Below are positions 1-7,238 of a stretch of DNA of 16,684 nucleotides, piece after piece. How positions within the stretch are numbered: the first letter of the stretch is position 1; each line of letters begins with the position of its first letter. The notes below the pieces were generated by a model. That model saw only the letters and a program-made list of their open reading frames with translations. It made no database searches and was not told where the DNA came from. Position numbers and translations under genes: made by a program. The DNA comes from an uncultured Pseudomonadales bacterium (GTDB lineage: Bacteria > Pseudomonadota > Gammaproteobacteria > Pseudomonadales > Cellvibrionaceae): positions 1 through 16,684 of the forward strand of contig CALIUX010000071.1 in assembly GCA_938048505.1 (NCBI GenBank), read 5' to 3'.

Positions 1-1748
1 AATAAATTTTCTTCTGCTCCCGCAATAAAAACTAACGGAAACTCCAAACCCTTGGCACTATGTAGTGTCATCATTTGGATCGCGTCTTGGTATTCATCAG
101 CTTGTTGATCACCGGCATTTAAAGCTGCTTGATCAATAAACCCTGCCATGGGCAAGCGCTCAGGGTCCTCGGGTTTAAACGCCTTACAGGCATTAACCAA
201 TTCCTCTAGGTTTTCAATTCGAGCCTGCCCTTTTTCACCTTTCTCTTTTTGGTGAAAGTCATATAGGCCGCTAGCTTGTATCACATACTCCATTTGCTCA
301 GCTAAGGCTAAGTCCTGCATACCGCCTTGCAATTCATCCAGCAAAGATAAAAAGGTTTTTACGCAATTCGCAGCACGGGCCGGCAATGAAGACTGAGTGA
401 GTAAAACAATGGCGGCATCATATAAACTACTGCCCTGATCTCTTGCCGTATGACGAATCGTCTCAACGGTTTTTTCACCAATGCCACGCGTGGGCGTATT
501 AATAACGCGCTCAAAAGCGGGGTCATCATTACGGTTAAAAAGCAAACGCGCATAGGCCAGTGCATTTTTAATTTCCATGCGCTCGTAAAAGCGTTGGCCG
601 CCATAAATGCGATACGGCATGGCTTCACGCAAAAAAGTTTCTTCCAGCATGCGTGATTGCGCGTTAGAACGATACAACACCGCAACATCACATAGATTGT
701 TGCCATTACGTTGCCATTGCTGAATGCATTCAGCAATGTATCGCGCTTCGTCTTGTTCATTAAACGCACTGTATAAATCGATCTTTTCGCCTTCTTCTCC
801 TTCGGTCCAAAGGTTTTTCCCTAAGCGGCTATGATTATTCGCAATAACAGCATTCGCGGCAGACAATATCATTTGTGTCGAACGGTAATTTTGCTCTAGC
901 CGTGTAACATGGGTATTGGCAAAATCTTTTTCGAACTGCTGAATGTTTTCAATTTTTGCACCACGCCAACCATAAATAGATTGATCATCATCCCCTACTC
1001 CCGTCACCCAGCAAGCTTGGCCCGCTAGCACACGCAACCAAGCATATTGCACAGAGTTAGTATCTTGAAACTCATCGACTAACAAATGCACAAAGCGATC
1101 TTGATAGTGCTTAAGCAAATCGGGGCACTCTAACCATAACTCATGCGAACGCAGTAAGAGCTCGGCAAAATCCACAAGCCCGCCGCGTTGGCATGTTTCT
1201 TCGTATGCGCTGTATACCATTTTCATCGTCAACGAATACGGATCGTGGCTATCAGGAATATGCTTAGCGCGAATACCTTCATCTTTATTGCTATTAATAA
1301 AGTGCATTGCTTGGCGATGAGGCCAACGCTTATCATCAATTTTTAATGCCTGATAAATGCGTTTGATCAAGCGCAACTGATCATCGCTATCGAGGATCTG
1401 AAAGTTTTCGGGCAACTTGGCTTCGCGCCAGTGCATTTTCAACAGGCGATGAGCAATACCATGAAAGGTACCCACCCAAAGGCCATTAAAACGACCAGAT
1501 TGGCTCGTATCGCCCAATAATTGATTCAAGCGTTCGCGCATCTCTTTAGCCGCTTTATTGGTAAACGTTACGGCTAATATTTGATGGGGACGAACATGAC
1601 AGGCTTGTATGAGGTAAGCAATGCGATGTACTAATACACGCGTTTTGCCACTACCGGCACCAGCGAGTATCAGTTGATGATTAGGCTCAGCGCAAACGGC
1701 GTCACGCTGAGGTGTATTTAAACTGTCGATAAGATGAGAAATGTCCAT
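1..1748 (-). CDS. uvrD: DNA helicase II UvrD, C-terminus cut off by window edge
   Basis: ATP-dependent 3'-5' superfamily 1 helicase of nucleotide-excision and mismatch repair, which unwinds incised DNA. The reading frame is visible from an ATG at 1746-1748 to the window edge, 582 codons of a family normally near 720. The N-terminus reads MDISHLIDSLNTPQRDAV, closely matching known UvrD starts, and fixes the start codon. Walker A GAGSGKT is at residues 30-36. GDDDQSIYGWRGA (motifs II/III region) is near residues 252-264. Motif V (MTLHSAKGLEFP) lies about 20 residues before the edge. Codons sampled at both ends and in the middle stay in one frame, so no frameshift is apparent. No clear Shine-Dalgarno precedes the ATG. 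Rep is the main alternative, but the N-terminal sequence favours UvrD. The missing part is the end of domain 2 and the C-terminal tail. Confidence 0.95.
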   Translation of the reverse strand, partial: MDISHLIDSLNTPQRDAVCAEPNHQLILAGAGSGKTRVLVHRIAYLIQACHVRPHQILAVTFTNKAAKEMRERLNQLLGDTSQSGRFNGLWVGTFHGIAHRLLKMHWREAKLPENFQILDSDDQLRLIKRIYQALKIDDKRWPHRQAMHFINSNKDEGIRAKHIPDSHDPYSLTMKMVYSAYEETCQRGGLVDFAELLLRSHELWLECPDLLKHYQDRFVHLLVDEFQDTNSVQYAWLRVLAGQACWVTGVGDDDQSIYGWRGAKIENIQQFEKDFANTHVTRLEQNYRSTQMILSAANAVIANNHSRLGKNLWTEGEEGEKIDLYSAFNEQDEARYIAECIQQWQRNGNNLCDVAVLYRSNAQSRMLEETFLREAMPYRIYGGQRFYERMEIKNALAYARLLFNRNDDPAFERVINTPTRGIGEKTVETIRHTARDQGSSLYDAAIVLLTQSSLPARAANCVKTFLSLLDELQGGMQDLALAEQMEYVIQASGLYDFHQKEKGEKGQARIENLEELVNACKAFKPEDPERLPMAGFIDQAALNAGDQQADEYQDAIQMMTLHSAKGLEFPLVFIAGAEENL

Positions 1749-1837
1749 AGGGTTATTCTAAAGACTTTTCATTACGATAGGGGAAACATCCTTATTTTTA
1801 TCCCTTTTTAACGTATTGTTTTGCTGCCCACCAAATG

Positions 1838-2506
1838 CTAACGAATCGTTTCTTGTGCGGGCATAATCATAATACCCGGCGCGGGTTTAACCTTAGCACG
1901 TCGAAGCTCATCACGAGTACGGCTATCAAAGACAACCGCCAACGCACGTGTGGTTCTCTGACCTTCGGACGTTTTGTGTTCAACAAAAAGATTGATATGA
2001 GCAAGCTCCGTTACCTCCGTCAACACTTGAAGCGGTATATTCACAGAACGTTGATTCACAAATTCGAATGAATCACTAGACAGAAGTGACAAATGCTTTG
2101 AAGGTACTAACGTCACATTCGTGACGCCATTGCCTAACGCTAGCCCTAAGTCAACGGATAACGGGACGCCTGCGGTCAGAGTGTAACCATTAGGATTAAG
2201 TAAACGCACCGGGGCACCCGGTTTAACATACGGCTTGGCACCTGCATGTTTTTTAGAGGCCAGTTGTTTTTGAGAAAGCTGTTGTTTTTGAGGGGCTAGT
2301 TGTTTTTGAGCGGCTAGTTGCTTTAGATAAATTGGCTGATTTTGATTTACAGTATCACTGTTCTTAAGGTCAACCTGCTGGCCAACATGCTTCTGCGCTA
2401 CAGCTGGATAATGAAGCGTTTCAGCCGATGCACTAGCAACCAAGAAGCCCAGTACTAAAGACAATGATAATGTCGCACGTGCAATGATTGTTTTCTGTAT
2501 CTTCAT
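1838..2506 (-). CDS. Secreted hypothetical protein with hexapeptide repeats
   Basis: I do not recognise this 222-residue protein and assign no function. It begins with a clear Sec signal peptide (KIQK, then a hydrophobic stretch, with predicted cleavage after ASA at residue 28). The mature protein should therefore be periplasmic or exported. Residues about 60-83 are four Gln/Lys/Leu-rich hexapeptides of the QKQLAx type, encoded by an 18-bp tandem repeat. They are followed by a basic, Pro-containing linker (KKHAGAKPYVKPGAP) and a roughly 110-residue region rich in beta-prone segments that could be a small beta-sandwich domain. There are no cysteines, membrane helices or catalytic motifs. It is 115 bp downstream of the lipoprotein metallopeptidase gene on the same strand, so the two may be co-transcribed, and 89 bp upstream of uvrD. 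No Shine-Dalgarno is visible; a small hairpin sits just before the start. The signal peptide supports the chosen ATG. Confidence 0.8.
   Translation of the reverse strand: MKIQKTIIARATLSLSLVLGFLVASASAETLHYPAVAQKHVGQQVDLKNSDTVNQNQPIYLKQLAAQKQLAPQKQQLSQKQLASKKHAGAKPYVKPGAPVRLLNPNGYTLTAGVPLSVDLGLALGNGVTNVTLVPSKHLSLLSSDSFEFVNQRSVNIPLQVLTEVTELAHINLFVEHKTSEGQRTTRALAVVFDSRTRDELRRAKVKPAPGIMIMPAQETIR
2259..2330 (-). repeat. 18-bp tandem repeat, four imperfect units, inside a gene
   Basis: Four consecutive 18-bp units (2259-2276, 2277-2294, 2295-2312, 2313-2330) share the plus-strand pattern GCTAGTTGTTTTTGAGNN. The outermost unit near the 5' end of the gene is the most diverged. Each unit encodes six residues of the Q-K-Q-L-A-x type, so gain or loss of a unit keeps the frame. 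It lies in the secreted hypothetical protein, between the signal peptide and the C-terminal domain. Confidence 0.85.
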
Positions 2507-2512
2507 ATTTGT

Positions 2513-2525
2513 AACCCGATGGGTT
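2513..2525 (-). promoter_or_regulatory. Small hairpin just upstream of the secreted-protein start codon
   Basis: AACCC, a 3-base loop and GGGTT form a perfect 5-bp stem ending 6 bases before the ATG of the gene at 1838-2506, where a Shine-Dalgarno would normally sit. It could influence translation initiation. A stem this short can arise by chance, so this is only a candidate. Confidence 0.25.
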
Positions 2526-2621
2526 GAAATAACAATTTAGAGGGCTTGAATCGATTGAGCTTCACAGATTCTAGCTAATAGACCAAACTTGCTAGAGCTA
2601 AAAATGGGCCGTCAATGCCGT

Positions 2622-4286
2622 TTAACTAGCATTAAGTGCCACATTGAAACAGACCAAACCGCCCGTACTTTCATCATCGTCAGCATTGAGTCCGTCATAG
2701 ATTGCCATCACATACACATCACGTTCAAAAGTACGCCCTAAACGTTCGGTATTATTGGTATTACTGTCTGCCAAGCCAATGGTTCTCCCGCGATAACTCA
2801 ATTGAATATCTGGATCACTCGTTGCAAGACCCCGCGAACGGGTAGCATTAATGACATATCGGCCACTTGCAGGAATATCGAGCAAAATGAAACGGTTAAC
2901 TTCAAAGCCATTTTCTTCTTGCGAAGCAAAATTTTCGATTGCATTACCACTGCATACTTCAACCGTTTCACCGGGCGATAACCGGTGATGGACCGGTAAG
3001 ACATAACTTAAACCCAAATCCAGTACTTCTCCACCACCAAACGCATCCGTACTAGTAATCGATTCACGCTGCAATAATGCATCAATATTGGCTGATTCAA
3101 AGGGTTGTTGCTGCTTCAGCATATCGGCCAGTAGATAAATTGACACATAACCTTCGAAATTGCGGTAGCGAGAGCTACTCAAAACAGACCATAACGCTCG
3201 AAAGCCTAGCGCGACGGAGTCGTTCTCTTCCGATGCATCATCAACTAAATCCAGCAATATAGACTGGATAGCTCCTTCTCTAAAAGCACCTCCTCCATAC
3301 CTATTGACCTCAACATCAAAACCAAACCCTCTCTGCTGAGCATTACCAGTCGTATCAGAATATAAACTTTCACCAGAACTAATCGCTGCAAAGGCATTAC
3401 CAAAACCTTCACCAAAGGCAACTCGCAAATCACTTGGGCGTGAAAGTGTGTGATTACCGCCAATATTGTCAGAACGAGATAGTGTATCTTCAATGTAATG
3501 CCCAAATTCATGCAGTAAAACACTACTATCAAACTCGTCCGTATCATTATTCTCATGCCCTAAAACATACATTTTTCGGCCACCAGAAAGGTAAAAAGAG
3601 GTGCTTATATTGCCTGAAGATAGTGCACCGGCAGCAGCAATATTATTCACGCTCCAGAAAACTTCCAAAGCGGGAAAAACAGTATCTGGATCAGCATCTA
3701 AAATAAGTTCTACACCTTTTAAAAGGGTATCAGCAATGGCAAACGGGGCAGATGCCCTTGGGTTTGTGTACCCACTCACTGCACTATTCCACCCCAAAGG
3801 CGCATGAAGTTCGCGCACCTGTTCTAGCGCTGAACCTGTATTGGCTAAACTCCCTTCTAATCCATACGGGGAATTATTCGAGGTATTATCTTTGATTGTG
3901 ATGTTATAAACAGAGTCAGCTGTCGTTAATTGAGCCATCGCCCGTACTTTAACCGTTGCATTTTTAGGCGCATCAAAGGCGTAACGCCCTTCTCGATCTG
4001 TAAGGGTTTGCGCAATCACTTCTTCTTGCGTATCCAATAACTGTACAACAATACTGCGTGCAGGCTGGGTGATAATGTTGTCATAATCCAAGCCCGCTAC
4101 AAAGGTTAATACGCGATTGGGTAAAACTCGCTCATAGGTAATCGAACCTCGGAGCAATATTGTCTCACCGTCAATTGATGGAATTGTACTTTGGCTGGAA
4201 CTACTGCCACCGCCACCGCCACCGCCACCGCCACATGAAACTAAAAAAAGCGATGCCAAGCTTAAGATAAGCAAGCGAATATTCAT
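2622..4286 (-). CDS. Lipoprotein with zinc-metallopeptidase HEFGH motif
   Basis: Predicted outer-membrane or surface lipoprotein of 554 residues. The start chosen is the ATG at 4284-4286, because it begins a classic lipoprotein signal peptide (MNIRLLILSLASLFLVSC, lipobox LVSC, Cys18). An upstream in-frame ATG at 4379 would add 31 residues that spoil this signal. After the Cys come nine Gly and a Ser-rich linker, then a beta-rich region (about residues 40-120) like carboxypeptidase-regulatory or Ig-like domains. The zincin motif HEFGHY is at residues 259-264. A GEGFGNAFA stretch about 30 residues later carries a plausible third zinc ligand (Glu293). The C-terminal 130 residues resemble a pre-peptidase C-terminal (PPC-like) beta domain. 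The HExxH motif and lipobox are seen directly; the peptidase role is inference, and the substrate is unknown. Shine-Dalgarno is absent. The secreted-protein gene follows 115 bp downstream. Confidence 0.82.
   Translation of the reverse strand: MNIRLLILSLASLFLVSCGGGGGGGGGSSSSQSTIPSIDGETILLRGSITYERVLPNRVLTFVAGLDYDNIITQPARSIVVQLLDTQEEVIAQTLTDREGRYAFDAPKNATVKVRAMAQLTTADSVYNITIKDNTSNNSPYGLEGSLANTGSALEQVRELHAPLGWNSAVSGYTNPRASAPFAIADTLLKGVELILDADPDTVFPALEVFWSVNNIAAAGALSSGNISTSFYLSGGRKMYVLGHENNDTDEFDSSVLLHEFGHYIEDTLSRSDNIGGNHTLSRPSDLRVAFGEGFGNAFAAISSGESLYSDTTGNAQQRGFGFDVEVNRYGGGAFREGAIQSILLDLVDDASEENDSVALGFRALWSVLSSSRYRNFEGYVSIYLLADMLKQQQPFESANIDALLQRESITSTDAFGGGEVLDLGLSYVLPVHHRLSPGETVEVCSGNAIENFASQEENGFEVNRFILLDIPASGRYVINATRSRGLATSDPDIQLSYRGRTIGLADSNTNNTERLGRTFERDVYVMAIYDGLNADDDESTGGLVCFNVALNAS
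4206..4234 (-). repeat. Hexanucleotide repeat encoding the Gly9 linker
   Basis: Nearly five copies of GCCACC (plus strand) encode alternating GGC/GGT glycine codons directly after the lipobox cysteine. Slippage by whole units would change linker length by two glycines without breaking the frame. Confidence 0.85.
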
Positions 4287-4804
4287 ATTTGTATGAAATG
4301 TACTCGCAAAAAACAAGCACAACCGCGTTTTGACACGCTGAGTGGCGAGGCCGGCGCAAGAGTAAAAGTGCTTATTCATGAGAGAATTATTTACCTTAAT
4401 GTTAAATCGATATCGCTATTTGAAGGGTTTCACTCAAGAGGTTATTACCTTGTTGCAAAAAGGGCATTAGCTTGTGCTGCGTTTATAATGCACACCAACA
4501 AAAAACCGCTTTCGCAAGAACCACAGGTAATATAAAACCCTTCTATATATAAGCGTTCACATGAATGTTAGCGCAATATAGCCTAAAGAAATGCATCGAT
4601 TACACAATGCACCAAAGCTATCGCAAAAAAAATGCTTTATTGGACTGCAATGCGACACTGTATTATTAGTCAACAAAATCCTTAAAAGATTTATCAATAG
4701 GCGATAAACCCTCCAAAAGGGTTAAATGCGTGACCTACGGTCATCGATGATCATCAATTGGGGTAGAAATGGTGTTTTAGGCATGTAAAAACAAACAAGG
4801 TCAT
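4287..4804. other. 518-bp AT-rich intergenic region
   Basis: Lies between the Nudix fusion (stop at 4805) and the lipoprotein gene. I see no credible gene here. A short plus-strand frame (4293-4535) overlaps the lipoprotein start and has no recognisable features. The right end holds overlapping small hairpins that may terminate the Nudix transcript. The left part presumably carries the lipoprotein promoter; several AT-rich -10-like hexamers occur (for example the minus-strand complement of the run near 4482-4490), but none has a good -35 at proper spacing. A self-complementary TCATCGATGA is at 4741-4750. Confidence 0.6.
4684..4708 (-). terminator. Possible weak terminator after the Nudix fusion gene
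   Basis: On the minus strand TTTATC (4708-4703), a 7-base loop and GATAAA (4695-4690) form a 6-bp AT-rich stem followed by TCTTTTA. A second hairpin just upstream (AACCCT/AGGGTT, 4707-4723) overlaps it by two bases. It is about 100 bp past the Nudix stop. The weak stem and short T-run make this tentative. Confidence 0.3.
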
Positions 4805-5782
4805 TTATTTTTGAAAAAAAGAAATGCCTGCAATGCCTTGTCCATAGGCTTTTTTCACCTTCTCGATATGCGCATGCTCCATTCCCCCAAGCGCATACAC
4901 AGGTATTGTGCATTCACTGACCCACAGATTAAACGTATCCCACCCCAAACTTTGCTGACCTGGGTGCGAGCCCGTAGGCAAAATAGGGGATAATAATGCA
5001 GCATTAGCCGCTGCTTTCTGGGCTTGTTTAAGCTCTTCTAAGCTATGGCAAGCCGCATAAATTGTTATGTCAGGGTGAGCATATCGTAAGGGTTCGATTA
5101 GTGGGATATGCTTTGATTTGACGTGAATAGCGGTCAGCCCAGGAAAAGGCTCAATTGAAAGCTGACCATTGACAAGACAATGCTCACTATTCATCACTAA
5201 GCTAATGTCACTTTTGGTGGGCTGTTCAGTATTTTGGCTAAGCCGTTGGCATACAGCTCGGTAAAGCAATGTCATTTCTTGCTGAGTTTTGCGCGGGCAG
5301 CGCAGCTGTATGGCTTGAGCACCGTGTTGTTTAGCGCTTTCTATAAAAGACAGCGCTTCATCAAAGCTCACATCAGATGGCATAATGGCTATAAGCTTAG
5401 GTAAACAAATAGCATCCACGATTGGCTGATTTGCTGCCGGAAAAGCGTACTGAGGTAACTGTTTTTGTGCAACCCATTCTAGAGGCTGCCCTTCACATCC
5501 TTTAGGCTCGCCTACGAACGCTGTCACCGTCCACACATCCAGCAGAACACATTTGTCGCCATAATCATGACGAATTTGAATCAAAGGCTGAAATTGGGTA
5601 GCCGTGATAGAGAGCTCTTCTTGAAGCTCGCGCACTAAAGCAGTTTGAACGGCTTCACCCGCCTCAACCTTACCCCCCGGAAACTCCCATAAGCCACCCT
5701 GGTGTTGATGATCTGCACGCTTAGCCAGTAAAAAGCGGCTGCCTTGCTGAATGACCCCAACAGCAACATGGACGACTTTCAT
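4805..5782 (-). CDS. Nudix (MutT-like) hydrolase fused to a thiamine-phosphate-synthase-like domain
   Basis: A 325-residue two-domain protein. Residues 1-128 form a MutT-type Nudix domain. The Nudix box runs from G37 through E43 to R51-E52 and E55-E56, with Ser58 where the consensus Gly usually stands. MutT enzymes hydrolyse oxidised dGTP (8-oxo-dGTP). Residues about 130-325 resemble the ThiE/TenI TIM barrel: IQLR early, AACHS mid-domain, SPILPTGSHPG in the phosphate-loop region, and PVYALGGM with GIAGISFF at the end. The SHPG loop differs from the usual ThiE pattern, so thiamine phosphate synthase activity should not be assumed. This fusion, next to argJ and secA, is a known arrangement in Pseudomonas-like gammaproteobacteria. 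Length fits the fused family. An AAGAG Shine-Dalgarno lies 9 bases before the ATG. The gene is about 100 bp downstream of argJ. Confidence 0.9.
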   Translation of the reverse strand: MKVVHVAVGVIQQGSRFLLAKRADHQHQGGLWEFPGGKVEAGEAVQTALVRELQEELSITATQFQPLIQIRHDYGDKCVLLDVWTVTAFVGEPKGCEGQPLEWVAQKQLPQYAFPAANQPIVDAICLPKLIAIMPSDVSFDEALSFIESAKQHGAQAIQLRCPRKTQQEMTLLYRAVCQRLSQNTEQPTKSDISLVMNSEHCLVNGQLSIEPFPGLTAIHVKSKHIPLIEPLRYAHPDITIYAACHSLEELKQAQKAAANAALLSPILPTGSHPGQQSLGWDTFNLWVSECTIPVYALGGMEHAHIEKVKKAYGQGIAGISFFQK

Positions 5783-5800
5783 GATATGACTCTTTTATAT

Positions 5801-5832
5801 GATCCGAATGTTATGTGATCCGAATGTTATGT
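5801..5832. repeat. 16-bp direct tandem repeat with regularly spaced GATC sites
   Basis: GATCCGAATGTTATGT occurs twice back to back (5801-5816, 5817-5832) and a third GATC begins at 5833. The three GATC (Dam-type) sites are therefore exactly 16 bp apart. The repeat sits in the argJ/Nudix spacer, just upstream of the Nudix start at 5782. It may be a binding-site pair or a simple duplication. Confidence 0.85.
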
Positions 5833-5881
5833 GATCATACTGACAGACAGAATAATTATTTTGCTGCTTACGGTATTTTTA

Positions 5882-7102
5882 CTAAGTACGGTATTCGGCA
5901 TTAATCGTGACATAGTCATGAGACCGATCGGTTGTCCAAACGGCATCTGAATATGTTCCACGGCCCAACTCAACCCGTACAGTAAATTCAGCTTGATCAA
6001 CCACAGCTTGGCCTTGCGCTTCTTGGTAATCTGCTGCGCGCTGACCGTCTTTTACAATACAGACATCATCTAAATACACATTCACTAAACTCGCATCGAG
6101 TGCAGTAACCCCTGAATAACCAATAGCACACACAATACGACCCCAATTAGGATCAGAGGCAAACAAAGCCGTTTTTACAAGTGGGGAATGGGCAATAGCA
6201 TAAGCCACTTTAAGGCATTCTTCTGCAGTACTGGCTTGCTCAACACTCACCGTAACGCATTTAGTTGCGCCCTCACCATCGCGTACAATAGACAATGCCA
6301 ATTGCTGATGTACTTGGCATATCGCATTCACCAGTTTGGTATACAAGGCACCTTGAGCTTCTGTGATAAGAGGGTGAGATGCTCGCCCTGTTGCAATCAA
6401 CATGCAGGCATCATTCGTAGAGGTATCGCCATCAATACTAATGCGATTAAACGATTGATCTGCAGCCTGCTTTACCATTTGATCTAACAACGGTTGAGCA
6501 ATGTTGGCATCGGTAGCAATAAAAGCCAACATGGTGGCCATGTTCGGGCGAATCATACCCGCGCCTTTTGCAATGCCCGTAATGTTAATGGCTTCGCCTT
6601 CATGCATGACTTGTACACTTGCGCCCTTGGGGCGTGTATCTGTTGTCATGATGGTATTCGCTGCTGCAGCCCAATCTGTACTTTGCTGAGAGGTTAGCGT
6701 TTGAGGTAGTGCAGTAATCATTTTTTCAACGGGCAAGAACTCACCAATTACACCTGTTGAAAAAGGTATCACCTGCTCAGGCTCGATATCAGTCAGTTTT
6801 GCGAGCGCTGAACAAACAGCTTTAGCATCTTCAATACCTTGATCACCCGTGCAGGCATTAGCATTGCCCGAATTAATCACAAAGTATCGAATGTTGCCTT
6901 GTTTGAGCCGCTCCCGCCCAATTAAGACCGGTGCTGCACAAAAAGCATTTTGAGTGAAGACACCCGCAACTGTCGCGCCATCACATATTTCAATCGTTAA
7001 AATATCTGTACGATTTTCATATTTAACACCTGCGCTGGCCGTACCTAATGCCACACCTCTTACAGGATGCATGGTTGGCCAAACCGCCTTGCCCACTGCC
7101 AT
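5882..7102 (-). CDS. argJ: Bifunctional glutamate N-acetyltransferase / ornithine acetyltransferase ArgJ
   Basis: Arginine biosynthesis. It moves the acetyl group from N-acetylornithine to glutamate and may also use acetyl-CoA, closing the acetyl cycle. The conserved self-cleavage region KGAGMIRPNMATMLAF is at residues 179-194, with Thr190 the expected nucleophile after cleavage between Ala189 and Thr190 into alpha and beta chains. NSGNANACTG (residues 77-86) and GRGTYSD near the C-terminus are also characteristic. The full length of 406 residues is normal. I chose the ATG at 7102 because GAGG stands 6 bases before it; an in-frame GTG at 7114 would add four residues and lacks such a site. It follows secA by 136 bp and precedes the Nudix fusion. 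Whether it is bifunctional or only the ornithine-dependent type cannot be told from sequence alone. Confidence 0.96.
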   Translation of the reverse strand: MAVGKAVWPTMHPVRGVALGTASAGVKYENRTDILTIEICDGATVAGVFTQNAFCAAPVLIGRERLKQGNIRYFVINSGNANACTGDQGIEDAKAVCSALAKLTDIEPEQVIPFSTGVIGEFLPVEKMITALPQTLTSQQSTDWAAAANTIMTTDTRPKGASVQVMHEGEAINITGIAKGAGMIRPNMATMLAFIATDANIAQPLLDQMVKQAADQSFNRISIDGDTSTNDACMLIATGRASHPLITEAQGALYTKLVNAICQVHQQLALSIVRDGEGATKCVTVSVEQASTAEECLKVAYAIAHSPLVKTALFASDPNWGRIVCAIGYSGVTALDASLVNVYLDDVCIVKDGQRAADYQEAQGQAVVDQAEFTVRVELGRGTYSDAVWTTDRSHDYVTINAEYRT

Positions 7103-7238
7103 GTTATGCCTCACTCACACTACGCTAAAGCGTCTTTAGAAAACGCTATTCAAAACTGAATTAGAATCTGACGTTAAAAGCTAAGAGCCTATGCGTTATA
7201 AGCTCATTCTTTTAAGCACTTTTTCTAAATGCTGAACC

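Noticed and set aside
359..769. Minus-strand open frame of 136 codons inside uvrD
   Set aside because: It is in a different frame from the intact UvrD coding sequence, which shows conserved motifs across the same stretch.
4287..4379. In-frame upstream ATG adding 31 residues to the lipoprotein
   Set aside because: The extension would bury the lipoprotein signal peptide that begins perfectly at the second ATG, and it has no ribosome binding site at normal spacing.
4293..4535. Plus-strand open frame of 80 codons near the lipoprotein start
   Set aside because: No Shine-Dalgarno, no recognisable domain, and a start codon just outside the lipoprotein's own start; more likely chance in AT-rich DNA.
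4741..4756. Overlapping short palindromes TCATCGATGA and GATGATCATC
   Set aside because: Short, with no nearby gene start or partner site; compatible with chance.
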